A stretch of 64,000 bases of DNA. Source: Tubulanus polymorphus. Taxonomy: Eukaryota > Nemertea > Palaeonemertea > Tubulaniformes > Tubulanidae. A model generated the notes under the pieces. It was not told where the DNA came from. It was given only the letters and a program-made list of their open reading frames with translations, and did no database searches. This document shows, one piece after another, positions 23,301 through 38,300 of the stretch; position 1 is the first letter of the stretch; each line of letters begins with the position of its first letter. The stretch spans positions 23,162,153-23,226,152 of the forward strand of contig NC_134028.1 of assembly GCF_964204645.1 (NCBI RefSeq), read 5' to 3'. Made by a program: the position numbers and the translations under genes.

Positions 23301-26300
23301 CAAGGTCAGATTAAAGACATCGGGCAGACGATCATGCGAGTTAAATTGAGCAAGGTATTGATTGCTTTGATAAGCTGCGATATCCAACTGCAGCTTTAAA
23401 CAGGGTGACCACTTACCTGGCAATTGGGGAAAAATTTGGCAATTAACTTAAGAAATATCAGGAAATTTTGTAAAAAAGGTAAAAATCAGGGAATAGTCTT
23501 GGAAATTTGTTGAGAAGATCGCTAGATCATGCGTAAACTCAAACAGTTTCCGTCTATGTCTTCTGACTGAAAATTGATTGAATACCGGTAGTCAGGGAAA
23601 TGTCTGAGAAAAAGCAAGTCAAATAAAAGTGGCCACCCTAATCAGCTACGATATCCAACACTAGTAGCTTCAAATTGAACTTCAAATTCATCACTTGATT
23701 TTTACAGAGCAGTGAATCGACTCTGAAATCTCAGTTGATATCGAAGATCTGCTGTTTTCAATTGGTCGAAATATTGTATTCACGTTTGACGAAAGATGGC
23801 GTTAATTCGGCGAATTCAGTCGTCAATCAAGCGTACTGTGGACAGACGAACGTAGCCGGAAATGAACTCACTAAAGATTTGACGAAGTAAGCGATATTCA
23901 AGCCCCGCTTAATCTTTTGCGGGTTTAAACAGTTTGATTAATCAAATATTTCTTTCTTGAACAGGGCGTCGTTAGAGTCTCGTAGGGAAGATATAAGAGA
24001 TGAATCTATGTTACTGGAATTACGCCGCCAGTTTCACTGCGCGGCGCATAACGCTCTCATCGCTATTGTTTCTTGTACCCAGACGAACGAAAAATTCTTC
24101 AACGCGTTTCTCTTCACGGAGAATCTGGCGAAGGTAATGAATTATGAATCGGGCCAGGGTTTCTTAGATGTGGAAGCAAAATAATCCCTGGGAACGTTTT
24201 GAATGAAATTTGTCAGTTATTACCATGGTTTCTCATTGTTACTACGGTATTTGTCCCCCAGATAAAGGATTTACTCCTGGGGGTAACTTTGATACCTAGT
24301 CTTCAAAACCGGACCCAAGTCATTTGTGTGTAATTCAGTATATAGTTGTGACTGAATTTCGTATCTTTGCTTTTAGGGTGAATTTCTTCTGGACAATTTG
24401 GTCGACAAACAAAAGACCTATGTTTTTGAAACGGAGTTAAATGTGAGTTAATTGCGTAGATGGATTCAGGAGTAAAAATGTACTGAATATTCGAAACCTG
24501 TGTTAATTGTGTTTTTTTATCAGGCGCCTCTAGCGCGTAAGAAGAAATTTGTGTCGATTCGTCAAGAAGCACGTGAGAATAGGGCAGAAACTGATGAAGA
24601 TTCAGTCAGTTCTATTCATTACATGGCATCTCAATATCTGGCTGATAGTAGTCTTAGCGAGGAAGTCAGTCAGTTCGATCGACTTTCTAGTATGCAGGTA
24701 CAGTTTAGTGTCAACTTCCAGTTCTGGTTGATCAATTATGTATCTGTTACTAACTCAGTTTCATTAAAATATCTCCTTTTAGATATCGGCAGTTTTTGAT
24801 GATATTAATTGATTTTTTTAGTCGGTGTCAGAAGCGGATGTGTCCAGCAGACGGAAGGCATTGCAACAAAGAGAATCCAATCAAGTGAGTGCTAGAACGG
24901 GGTTCAGGGACACACAGTCATGACCTCCAAGAAGTCCAAAAGTGGTCTTAAATCTTAAGACTGGTTGTTGGATTGGCTATAGAACTAAGTAATCTTAAGC
25001 CGGTCTTAATTCGTAAGCCGAGACTTTGCAACAGGCCCCAGGTTATTTTGTTTTGCACATTATTTCGCAGGATGATCTACTCACGATTACTGATTACGTG
25101 GAAATGGAAATGGATGAATTGAATGCGCATGAATGCATGGCAACTTTATCAGCAGTAATTCAACACCTACATCGTTTATCCCCGATCGCAAAGGTAAACT
25201 GAATAATATAGGCTAAGATAAAATGATACCTTGTTTCTCCTGATTGGCCGGGTCATTTTGTAAACTGCAATAGAATTAGTTATCAGTTCATTTCTATAGC
25301 TGCCGGGTCCGTTTAGGTTAGCTTGATCATGATTTAAAAAAAGTGATGTACCAGTTAGATAAGCCGCCGGCCGGGTGGACTTTTTAGTGCAGCAGAAATG
25401 AGAAACAAGGTATCAATAGAACGATAACCACACTCAAACGTGGTGAACGGATAATAAGATAAAAACCCACTATCTACAGATTAAAAGAATTTAAAAGCAA
25501 GAATTTGTTTATTCAATCTAAAATATATAGAATACACGACGTTTCGATCTCACCCTAGAGATCATCGTCAGGTATCAAGTGAAGAGTTGTTCCAGAAACA
25601 AATTTCTCATGAACAAGTGTAGAATTTTGAAGAGAAACTATTATAACGATGGATATTTTAGGGTGAAGCCGTTAGTTCGTTGCCGCCGTGGATGAATTAT
25701 CTCAAATCGAAACTCACGAATTCGACGACGCATTTGAATATCAAACTATTCATCACTCGTTTGATGGTCAACTGTGAACAGGTATAAAGAACCATCGAAT
25801 AGAACAATTTGTTGAAAATATGTCGGCAAGATTTAGGATGTTACATGTACTTTTTTAAACAGGTGTTTCGGCCTTATGCGAAGTATTGGTTGGGTCCTCT
25901 CGTTCAGTTTATCGTCTGCGGTGATAACGGAGGTGAGGGAATTCACTATTTCATCGTTGATCTCGTCGTTATGATGCTGTCTTGGGTGACTGTGGCAATA
26001 CCGGAGGTACGTGTTATTTCGCTGTTTAACAAAATGTAGCTTTTATGGACTCATTTTTGATGAGGTAATTTAAACGACTTTCATTTCAAACAGGATACGA
26101 TTACCGATCGAGCAATGGCCACCTCGTTAGTCGAGTTCCTGATGCGTAATTGTCACCATCCGACGTTAGCCATCTTGAAAAACAACCTCGAAATGCTGAA
26201 AACGTTGGTCGAATGCTGGAAATCTAGAATCGATATTCCTGTCAAGTAAGCTCTGACTGTCGCCTGAATTTCATTCATATATTAGCGCAATTCATTGAAC

Positions 26301-29300
26301 GCGCTTTGAGTCTATGATTGAATTGTTTTAATTCAATACTCGGTATTTCAGGGTCATATTCGACAACTTCAGCGCGCCGGAACCTAAAAACAAATCCAAC
26401 GCAACAGGTATTCAAATTCTCGGTGTTGTTTTAGCGAACAAACTGCCTCCGTATCAACAAACATCAACCATCGACAGAGACAGGTAGGTGAAGTGAAAAC
26501 AGTGAAACTGTCAAAGTAGTCCAGAAGTTAGGTCAAGTTAGATTTACAGAATTACACAACTGCTTTCAATCTATATAAACCTAGTGGATGTTCTAGATCT
26601 GCAAATCAAGTTATTCTGTCTCATGTACAATTCAATACATTGTTCTATGCTTTGCCTCAGTTGCTGAATTTTGCTGTGAAAACTTACCTTTTTGGTCCGA
26701 AATCTTGTTGAAATATAGATTCACATAATGTATTCTATGTAAACTGCTTTTGATACGAAGTGGAGAGTGGTTTATGTGGTATAAACGTTATCGTTATAAT
26801 TGGCTGCCTTTCTTTGTAGGTATTTCTTCACTTTGGCGCAAAATATGATGAAAGATTACAAGTTGGTTTATGCAGCAGCCGCGGAAGTGGTCGGGATGGT
26901 TCTGCGTTATATGCAGGATGAAGAACAGTGCACTGAGAGTGATTTTCACGACCATGTCTATAAAGTATTGGGTACTTTACAGGGTGGTAAACTGGATGTG
27001 TTCATCACGTGCATTCACAAAATTCAGCTTCAGTTTCCGGCCATCATAGACAGGTATCGAATTGTTCTAAATTTTCGCGTATGGTCGGAATTCTCGTGAA
27101 TTTCTGAATGGTATCGAAGGTGATTTCGTTGTAGATTCGTGAACCAGTTGTTGTTCGTGCTTCCGAATCTTCACGGACAATTCAAATTACTGTGTTTGGA
27201 AATAATCCTGGCGCGAACTGAATTCATCGACGACATATTCATGGAAATGCGAAATAAAGGCATCGTTGACCTCCTGAACCATCGGTAAGCGTGATATTTT
27301 ACAAACTAATATATAGTTAGATAAAAAAATTTCTTATTGGATTACAGATGAAGGGAGGTTTAATTTTCAATGCAATTTTTGCTATATGAGAGAAATCCCA
27401 AAATAATTCAGCCAAAAGATGTAAAGTTCTATGATATGTAAGGTGAACAGTTTTTGACTGCATTATTGTGGGATATTTATCTTACACTGATGTGTATCTT
27501 CTCCACTATGCAATTCTTTCTGCAATATGTGTTTCAATTCTTGCTCATATTGCTTATAGTGATGAAGGCATTCAGCATGTTTCGTTGAAAATTGTACAAG
27601 CAATGCTGAAAAAACTTCCAGCTGCTGACCTTCTGTTCTTGTTGCCGTGTGTGACCGGTTTCTCTCGGAATCCGAGTCAATTGTGCCGTGCAACAATGTA
27701 CGAAATACTCATTTGGATCTATGACAATTACAGGTAAGATTGAAGAGTATCATTTATACAAAAAAGAAAAGATATTTCTTGCAATTTCTTCGATCTTGTA
27801 TCATCGTACATTGCAGAGAGGATGAAAGTGATTCCGCCGCAGACGTTATGAGTCAAGTGAAAGAATGTTTGCTTCATGGTTTATCAGATGATGACCTTCA
27901 CAATAAGTAAGCTGTCTGAAAATAGATTTTAGAATAGTTGTACATTGTAATTGTGTTTAATGTACATTGCGATGGGGTTTAATGCGTCGAAATGTCCCTT
28001 TATTTCAGGCTACTTGTTCAGAATTTCTGGAGCCACGAAACGCGTCTGCCGACCTCGACCTTCGACCGGATGGTCGCTATGTTAGAAGCGATGCATTCAC
28101 CGGCGACCGAAAGTCAATATTTGAGTTACGCGACGAATCTTCTGCTGGAAATGACGTCGAAGAGTCCCGATTACAATCGAGAAATTTTCGAACATCCCCT
28201 CTCTGAATGTCGATTTGAAGTACGGTTCAGGTATTTCACATTTCGGTCTTTCATTCGTGCCGCATCAGTATTTCAAATGGTACGTTTCCGTTACAGGATT
28301 ATAACGTACATTCTTCGTGGAGACAGCGTCACGCTACTATGACACCTCTGTTCGTAGAAACACAAGCATCCCAGCCGGGCAGTAGTCAAAGCAGTTTAGA
28401 TGACTCTATGGCTGAAGGAGGAGTACGTGCGACCCAAGATGTCAACCAATTCACACAGACACAAGCTGGTAATTTGATAAATGCATCCCGCATGTATCTG
28501 TTGTCTGATGAATATCCTACTTTTACCACTGAAACAACTTTTACAGTAAAACCTCATTACAGTGACCAGTAATTGTAATTGAATGTGAACTAGATAATTT
28601 TGGTTGGTTCTGAAAAAAAAGTGTTCATTATTGGAGGCGTTCACTTTAGAAAGGTGTTCACTAAGGGAGGTTTACTGTATTTTGTTTGAACTAATTTCAG
28701 CTGGCTCGAAAGCGCCGTATAATTGGTTAACGCAGAGCAGTCTGGACACATTCGCTGATCAGTCGTTATTCGCTGGAACGCAGCAGACGACAGAAACGCA
28801 ATCGGCATTAATGTTTCGCGTTGGAAAACCACCTAAAACACAGCAATCGAGGAAATATATGAAGCCAATTAGACCGAGTTTTGGCCGTATACAGGATCAG
28901 AATGGGCAAAATAAAGATGGTTCCGGTAGGTGATTGAACGTGGAGGAGGCTTATAGTTCAAAACCAAAAGCATGATTTGAGGAAATTCTGAATCCTCGAA
29001 CCTAAGCGCTCCATTCATTTTCTCAGGTTTACATTGTTCTGTGTTCCTGAAAGTTGCCGAATTATCTCTGGATGTTTTGAAATCGTTTTTGCAGGAGATG
29101 CCGGGGATGACGTAGAATTGTTGCGGCTAAGACGCAGATTTCTCAAAAACAAAGCTTCAGAGCAGAACTACTTCGCGCGGAAACAAGCTCGCCTGAAAGA
29201 GACGCGAGAGGTCAGTGATTCATATTCGGTGCCGGTTTTATTTCTGACTCGAGACGTGAGATTAATTCGCGCGAGTTTCTTTTTGTAGAAAATGATTCGG

Positions 29301-32300
29301 GAACGAAAGGTTCGTCGCGAAAACCAAGTAACGATGTATCGGAAGTATCGTATCGGGGATCTACCAGACGTTCAAATCAAACATTCATACATTATCGCAC
29401 CTCTTCAGGCATTAGCTCAGGTAATGTTTACACTTCCGGAACCGAGTTTAATGGTTCGGAGTTCAGATTTCACCCAGAGTTAAATCATTGAAAATTAAGT
29501 AATTTCAACTACGAGTTAACTCTTGAGTTAAGTTATAAACGAACGAACAAGGTCCTTTCTGATTGAATTGGAAACATGTCAAGCTGAACTAGACACAAGG
29601 ACCTTAATCTTAATTCACGAACATGGAGCTTGATCCTGATGAGCGAAATTTATGGCTAGAAATTTCAGAATTTTAGATAAGATATAATTAATTACTCACT
29701 GACAAGTTTATTCGTGAAGAATATTCGTGAGAATTCGTGAAGAAGATGATTATTATCATCAGTACTCGTTCAATCATCGGAAAACCTCGTCGAATCTTTG
29801 CAGAAAGATGGTGTTTTAGCTAAGATATTATTCAGCGCGATATTCAAGGGAATCTTCGCCGAGATAGAGAACGTGAAAACGGAACGAGAAGCTGCTGAAA
29901 CCGTGGAGTGTATTAATAAGTATCTGAACGACATGCTCGCCAACTCTACTCAGTATTCTCCGCATTTCATCGGCTGTATACAAGACATCGTTTATTCGTT
30001 ACCTCGAAAACTGAAACTCGATCTGATGATTGTGGAAACGGCGTCTGTCGCTAGCATGCAGCAACCTCTCGGTATGTTTGAAAGCGATATTAAATATTGC
30101 TTAATTCAGTAGTCTCGAACAGGGTGAGAACAATCCCACAATTTATGGTATCTAAAGTTTATTAATCTGGCATTTTCGAGATTTATCTACCGTGAATCCA
30201 TTCTTCAGAGAAGCAGTAATCAAATATAGTTAAGATATGTGATAGAATATGGATAAAGATGTATTTGAGAATCCCACACTAATATAACAAAAAGGATGAA
30301 GTCCGAAATATTTCCTTTGAGCTAATGATTTATTGGTTCAATTTATTGGTTCGATTGTTCGACTAAAAACTCAGGTCAAAATGTTGAATCAATAGATGAT
30401 TAGCATAAGGGAAAGTTTCCGGACTTCATCTTTCTCATTTTATGAGTGTGGGATCCGTCACAACACGGATATTGTGTTTCCTCAATTGTTCATTTTTATT
30501 TACACGGAGATAACATCTGTCACGGTGAATATATTTCGTTTCCGCAGGAATTCTACTGCTTGAAGAACAGATATTAGTCGGCGAAGATAATGAACCGTCT
30601 GCTCCTAAAAGTCGTAAATTAACCAGTAAAACTATATCACGAGAAACATCAGTTTGGATTGAGCTAGCCAGGTAGTATCATAGAAAAAAACTCAGAAAAA
30701 CTTACAATTAATCATCAGTTAGTTTTTAACAGCTTGAAGGTGTTACGTTTTGAATGAATAACTGGCTTCATATTCAGATTATATAAATCATTAGACGACT
30801 ACGATGCACTGCGCGGTATATTTGGAGGATTAATCGACACTAAACAGATTACTCATGACGCTCTGACCGCTGAAGCTAAAGGAGACTTTCTTCTCGCTAG
30901 CTCCCTATATGAAGAGGTAAGATCCTATCGAAATCTTTATTGGTACAAACTGAGTCTGTTGAATTAGATGTTGCACGCTCATGGCTTAGATTTAGACCAG
31001 TCTAAGACCATCTTAGTTCATAACCAAACTAACAACTTAAGAATAGTCTAAATATTTAAAACCACTCTTGGACTAGAGTTACAACTGTGGTACTGGGCCC
31101 TAATTTGTTACATGCTGGTTTTAGGCGATGAAATGTACCGCTTGGTCTGATGGTGAGCCATCCGTATTTGAGGTCGATTTTTGGGATGAAAGTCGTTTGG
31201 AGGTATGGAGTGTATTTTGAGCGATTGGTCATATTCACATTCAGCAGATGATAACGTGGAATATATGTGTTAATTTTCAGTGCCTCAATAATTTGACGAA
31301 ATGGACGAAAATAGAATATTTGTCGGTGAGCGCCGTCAATGAAGCTGATCCGAGTCTCCCTTCCAGTTTGAACAATATCTGGGAGGATCCATCTCTTCAG
31401 GTTCTGTATACAAAATCTCTTTTCTTTTGTCATATGTGTCACTGATCGCACACTGAAAATAACTAAATCAACTTGATTCAAATCCAGGAAAACTATCTGC
31501 CATATATAATGCGTGCTAAACAGAAACTATTGTTGAAAGGTGTCGATCAGGGAGGTTTACTGTCGTTCATCGATGATTCAATGAAAACAACTGAACGTAA
31601 AGCTATACTCGAGGTGAATTCTCAACTCAGCAATTACCGCTTTTAAACATTTTATGGTAAATAACTTTTATATGAGCGATGTTACCTGTATCGTATAGGC
31701 CCAGTACTCCGAGGAATTAGCATTGATCTACATGTGGCAAGGTGATCTGGATCGAGCTAAATACTACACTGACAATGCAGTTAAAGTGCTGTTACAGGTA
31801 ATGTCTCTTGTGACACACTCGTATTATAGCTCAAAAGATTAGTTTTGTTCGGAACTCGAAGTGAAACCTTTGTTTACCTTCAGGAATGGAGTAACATCGA
31901 TCAGTTGATGTTGATGAGCAGAACGAAGAAACTTCAAGGTGTTCAGCAACTGATCGAATTAGAGGAATTTCTAGAACTTGCCACCAATGAATGTAAGCGT
32001 AAAACCCGATCTATTCTTAAACTTACTAATTCAGGTTGGATGTATTGAAGACGTCTTTCGTATTCATGTATTTCAGCCGATAGAATATCCGTTGATAAAG
32101 GTCGTAATCTCGTCGAAAAATGGTTACCTCGTAAACCAGATGAAAGCAGTCCTTCCGGGATATGGGAAGACATAACAACAAATAGGTCTGATGTTTCGCT
32201 TACTTGATAATCTATTTTTGTAATGTACAAATTTTCTACTAGGGTTCTGCATTGGTTTTTCTAGGTTCTTCTATTGTGAACAGTTACGCGAGATTCATAG

Positions 32301-35300
32301 TTCAGCTCCGTCGTTGAACTGGCGAAAGGCGCAGGTTTTAATGAGCCTGTCGCAGGTTCACCACGCGCAACTTACCCGCAATTTCTCCGTTGGAAGAAAG
32401 ATTTTGAAATTGATCCAAGAGGTCAGACAAGTTTTATATTGCCGATATGCTTATATTGTATTTGCTAATGCATATTTTCTGATCTGTTACTACTATTTGA
32501 GAGCAGTTACTATTTTAAGAGCTTAATTACTACCAGAATAAGCAAAATACTCTCAAAATCATAATGATTTCTTGTTCATTTTCAATTAAACTACTGTTTT
32601 TGGTGTCAAATTGTGGTGAATACTGCTACAAAGGTCTGAATTTAATAATCAATGAAAACTTGTATATTTTCAGCAATCATACAGATGTGGCTTGAAAGTA
32701 GTTTGGCTTCATAGCAGTGCTGATTTATACACGAAGATAGCTATTGCGAAACAGACTTCACCTTTGAATGAAAAACTAGGAGGGCCTCTACAATTCTACC
32801 AGCAATTAGGTAACAGCAAGATATGATGGATAGTAAAAAAGGCATTGATTATTTGTTCAAGTTAGGATGTTAACCGATGATTTAAATATTTCAGTGAAGT
32901 GTGAAGAAGAAGAACTTTTAGAATCGAATCTCTGTCGACGGAATAATCATGCGTTGATCGGTGAAATAATCAGTTTAGTAACTCGTGAATATGTCGCGTC
33001 CGATGAAAGTTTACAACTCGATGATCAAATAGCGAAAAACATTATGCATATTTCAAACTGTACAACGACATTGGACAAGAATAAGGTATTTAGCCGACTA
33101 TCGATGACATCATATTCTTGTGTGTATTGTTTCAATATAGTACAGGTTGGAGCCACTGACCTGGAAAACTTAGGGAATCAGGCAAAAATCTGGCAATTTG
33201 ACAAATTTGACCAAAAACCTGGAAAAATTTGGGAATTCGGATAATGTTATTGACCGTGTGTTTCTGATAAGTGATTCAATGGAAAATGAATGGATTGTAA
33301 CATTTTAAACCTAGAAATTTCTCTGATTAACTCAGGGGGTTTAATGTACCCGGTAATCACATGGAAAAATCATGGAAACTCAGGGTATATTTAATCGGAA
33401 AGTGGCCACCCGCCTTGTATTATAATGTTTTTACTAATGATGTGAATGAATATTTAGATTGTAGCTGGTTTAATTGAGAAAGCATCTGATCATTATTCAA
33501 AAGCTTGTCAACAAGCAGACGAAGCAGTAGCAGATGATTATTCCAATATCAACAAGGCGCACATGGGCTTTGTGAAATTTATTGATTGGTATCTGCGTAT
33601 TAACGATGATGATAACGATGATGAAGGTAGAGTATCCTGCTAGGATATTCCTGAAAATTTCTTTGGCTCAGTTCAGCTCTTATCGTCTTCCTTTACAGAT
33701 GGAATCTCGAAACCGCTGAATGAGGATCAATCGCGGAATCTGGCCGAGAATATGGTCGTTTCTTTGTTGTCTGCGATGAAGCATAATTCACAAGAAGCGC
33801 GTCAATACTTTCCCCGTCTGCTACAAATAATCGCCGAATTTCCGCAATTGATCGAGTTGTTCATCGAAAAGGTAAGTGAACAACCGATAGTCGGCCAGAT
33901 ACTCGTGCGAACGATAGATTTAACTGTTTGTTTTTATGTTGGCAGTCTAAGAGCGTTCCACGTTGGATGTTTATTTCATGGATCAGTCAAATGGTCGCGT
34001 TACTGGATAAGAAGGAATCTTTAGCCGTTCACGACATATTGTTGACGGTATGCGAGGAATATCCTCAAGCTGTCATTTATCCTTTCAAGATTTGTAGCGA
34101 GAATTTCACATTCGAAGGCCATGAAAATGATAAAATGAGCCAAGCAACTATTAAAAAGTAAGATTTCTGATTGATCCAACTAGAGAAGGTGGAGGTTCTC
34201 TCCCACCTGCCATTTCCCACTGTCTCTGATAGGGTGACCAATGACCTGGAAACCCTAGAAAACACAGGAATCAGAAAAATTGAGAAAATATCAGGGAATT
34301 CGATGAATTTTACCAGAAACCTGGAAAACTCGGATAAATTTGGATAATGTTATTGTGGGGCGTATATTTCTTTATCAGTACGTGATTCAATGAAAAATGA
34401 ATGATTCGTAACATTCAAATCAGGTAAAATTCAGGAAATTTGTAAATGGCCAAAAAGTGCTAATTCTGTCTAAGGCTGAAATACTATGAATTTTTCATCA
34501 TCATTTGTTTTTCAGGTTGGAAGCAATGTTAGGTCAGGTTCCTCATGTAAATACTTTCATAAGTGCTTTAGAACAGTTTGGACAACCTGAAGCGCTGTTC
34601 AAGGTATTGTTGAAGAGTGTTTACTTAGAATGTACCCGGTATCTTGTTTTCTTCAGTTTTGACGAATAGCTCTGTTTTAAAAATAGGATTGGATCGACGA
34701 AATGATGAAACTGATGAGAGACCCGAGTTCAAAGAAGACGACCGGACGGCAGAAGATAATCGATGAATTCCGTGCAATGTACGGTCAACTGATGGATTAT
34801 AAACAGTCGTTGAGTACAGAGAGCAGTAGCCAATCACTGTACAGCAGTCAGTCTAACTACGTCGAGACTATGGGTCCATATCGCAAACGATTTGGTGCCA
34901 AATACGCTGAGGATATCGATAAACTATTTGGCAAGGATGGTTCGAAGTTGATGCAGTTATCACCTCAGGTAAATAAGATTCTGGATTGAGCTCGGGACAA
35001 ATTATACCCCTGTTAATTTCGACTCTTAAGATAAATCATTGGAAAACTACCAATTACGTCTTGAAGTCAAACTTAACCTAGATTTGTGAAACTGGAGCCT
35101 GAGTTTTACTGTAAATGTGTAACCGGTATATGTTTTGTATCGTAGGCTTTTCAAAAGAACATTTCTTCATTGTTCGCGTCAATGCGAGATGAACGTACTC
35201 TGAAGCCTCCCAGCACGCTGAAAGAATATTCACCGTGGATGGCCGAGTTTAAGGCTACGAATCTCGACAAAGATTTAGAAATTCCGGGTAAAATATTGTG

Positions 35301-38300
35301 TCAATTTTAACCCCTTTACAAGAAGTTTTTGAAAATTCAAACAACTAGTAACTAGGATAATTATTCTAGAGAATGGGAAAGGTCTGCTGAACTGAGACTA
35401 GATTAACAATGGGGGATGACTAGCATGAATGACTAGCAACTAATTGGTTTTACCTTTCGTTCCCTGGACAGGTCAATATGACGGCCGTTCAAAACCACTA
35501 CCAGAATATCACACAAAAATATCCGGATTTGATTCAGAGGTTAGTGATGAAATTCCAGAAATAGTAAACCCTCCTGTTGTTTCATTTTGAAATGAGTTAC
35601 CAACACCTTTCATTCGATGTATCGTTATACAGGTATTGGTGATGTCGTCTTTGAGGAAACCGAAGAGAATTCAAATCCGCGGTAATGATGAGAAGGATTA
35701 TCGGTTCCTGGTGAAAGGCGGGGAGGATCTGCGACAGGATCAACGAATCGAACAACTGTTCGAGATCATGAATGAAATATACAGTCGCGATTGGTTGTGT
35801 AGCAAACGTAAACTACAACTGAAAACGTATCAAGTTATACCGATGACTGCCAGGTATAACGCCTTGATATTCTGAAAATTTCATCAAGTTGAAAAAGTGC
35901 GGTAAATCATCGAAAAGATGTTCTTCTTGCAGAGTCGGTTTAATCGAGTGGGTGAAGAACACAAAGCCTCTGTTCGATTTCCTCCAAGGCGCGATGACTG
36001 AACAGGAAAAGAAATTCTACAAGAGTGGGTCAGTATTCAATTCTCACCACCTAGAAATTCTACACTTCATTGAATTGATGAGAAAATCTTTAACCAAAAA
36101 GACATCAATTGAATCTTTTTTATCGTGTAGCAATCAATTGATATTTTACAGGCAAGGTCCGAGTACTTGTTATGTTAACTGGATCTCGCGTTTCGCTGGA
36201 CCTAAAGCTTCGCAGAAAGACGCATACGAGGCCATGTACTACAAGGCGAACAAGAAGGAAACCGTGCGCAACTTTGAAGAACAGGCAAATAAAGTTCCGT
36301 GGGATTTACTGAGGTTAGTGTCGGAGGGTAGACATCGTGTTAATCTATACTGAAACGTGAGCCTGCGAATTTCTGCTGATAAATTTTCAGACGAGGATTC
36401 CGCAGAATGAGTTCGTCGCCGGAAGCATTCTTCACGTTGCGATCGCACTTCATCACGTCTCACGCGATGATCTGCGTCAGTCAGTACATCCTCGGCATCG
36501 GAGATCGTCATTTATCGAACTATATGATTGATGAAGCGACCGGTGGAATGGTTGGTATCGATTTTGGACATGCTTTTGGAACTGCAACTCAGGTTTGTAC
36601 ATAGAAGCAGTTAGTAGGGAAAAAAAAACGAGAATTACGAGCAGTACGTTTCTGGCAGAATAACTTCTATAGGGTGGTCACATAGCTGAAGATCAGGGTG
36701 AAGTTATTGCTAGATTGCGAGTAAAAACAAACAGTCTCTGTCTATGTTTTACATATTTGACTGTGTTATTTAAGTGGATTCTTAGCAGATCAAGTAGGGG
36801 AAAACAATGTACATGTCAGGGGAAAATACAGTGAAAAAGCAAGTCAAATAAAAGTGGCCACCGTCATCTTTTATTCATTTCAATGAATGTTTTACATACC
36901 CTGGTAGTTCTATTGTTTGAAATATCTTGATTATATGCTATTACAGTGTACCAGTACCACACAATCAACAAGAGCTAAAAGTTTTGTCATATCTTCTAGT
37001 GACAAAATCATACGCGAGCTAGTAGTCTTTGAGTAGATTATTTCTTCTCTTTGCTGTTACTAGAGCTCGGTGAGGATTCAGCATTTACTGCTCATTCATT
37101 TTCGATATTTCGGTTTTGATAGTTTCTGGAAATTCCCGAATTGATGCCGTTTCGACTGACGCGTCAAATTCTGAATCTGATGCTACCGATGAAGGAGAAA
37201 GGTTTGTTCGAATGTACGATGATACACAGTTTACAGGCGTTGAGAAATGATCACGACTTACTGCTTTCAACGATGGACATATTCATTAAGGACCAATCAC
37301 TTGACATGATCGTAAGTTTGACTTCTTACAACCGGAAAATTGATCGGTTGATTCATCAATGAAATGACCCTATGTTTAATTATAGCAATTCGCGGAGCGC
37401 CAGATGAACACTGGAGTACAAGGACTTGGTAGGTTTGGTTTGGTTATGTTAAGTTTAGGTTTCTTATGCAATTCTTCGTCATACATGTTACCGTGTTTCT
37501 CATTTAAATCTATAGATATTGATACCAGTGATTCAGCCTGGTACCCGAAACAGAAAGTGCTATTCGCGCGTAGGAAGTTAGAAGGTGCAAATCCAGGCTA
37601 TATTACAAGGTAAATAATCTTTCAAATGTATGGAAGTTCTCAGAGTTAAACTGTGGCTGTTAGGTGAACATTTTCTTGAAGAAAAACTTGGCTTTGGAAC
37701 TGAATTGAGTGGCCACTTAGCTGGAAGTCATGAAGAAAGTCGGGAATTTTCTTTTCTTTAGTAAAAGCCAGGGAATCGTCGGGGAATTAGGTTAAAAAGC
37801 TCAAAATCTGGGGAATGTCGAGGAAATTTGTTGAGGTTGCTAGATCACGTGTAAAACCAGACAGTTTTCGTCTGTCTTACGTAGATGACTGTGTTAATTG
37901 AATGTAATCTTAGCGGATCAAGTCAGGGAAAATGGCAAAAAGCGAGTCAAATAAGAGTGGCCATCCTGTTCGAATCTTTATATCACAGATAATCTCTTAA
38001 CATATTTCCTCCAAATCCTTATCAAAACTGTATTTAATTAACGATATTATTTTTTTATGCTGTGGAAATTGTGTGATCGCTTTTATCAACTGTCTTCATT
38101 TCATTTCAGGGACGAAATCAAACTCGGACACGCGCGAAAGAAAAAGAACATCGAAAAATTCTACAGCGTCGCGTTGGGCGACGAATCGAACGTACGTCGT
38201 AGATGTGAAGAGAGTAAATTGTCGGTAGAAGATCAGGTGGCGTGTTTAATCGATCAGGCTACTGACAGTAACATACTAGGACGTACCTACCGAGGCTGGG

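Larger units (their letters stand above)
17686..25193 (+). other. PRKDC: PRKDC exons 23-45: circular-cradle HEAT region (aa 981-2116)
   Basis: Exons: 17686-17793, 17873-17971, 18168-18295, 18467-18664, 18754-18878, 19269-19532, 19616-19769, 19849-20053, 20203-20297, 20403-20568, 20898-21253, 21959-22094, 22178-22270, 22348-22412, 22493-22595, 22928-23055, 23144-23354, 23708-23886, 23965-24133, 24377-24442, 24524-24697, 24822-24884, 25071-25193. Conserved stretches include [45 protein letters not shown] and [13 protein letters not shown]. MITEs lie in the introns after the 20403, 20898, 22493 and 23144 exons. Confidence 0.83.
29804..35287 (+). other. PRKDC: PRKDC exons 59-76: FAT domain (aa 2801-3707)
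   Basis: Exons: 29804-30071, 30548-30671, 30778-30916, 31125-31202, 31281-31400, 31488-31613, 31699-31797, 31884-31992, 32077-32185, 32265-32421, 32674-32809, 32895-33085, 33458-33626, 33699-33871, 33946-34157, 34516-34603, 34687-34968, 35146-35287. Helical-repeat sequence that clamps the kinase in PI3K-like kinases. Recognisable stretches: [41 protein letters not shown] and [12 protein letters not shown]. The intron after 29804-30071 holds a 184-base MITE; introns after 32895 and 33946 hold hAT-like MITEs. Confidence 0.84.
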
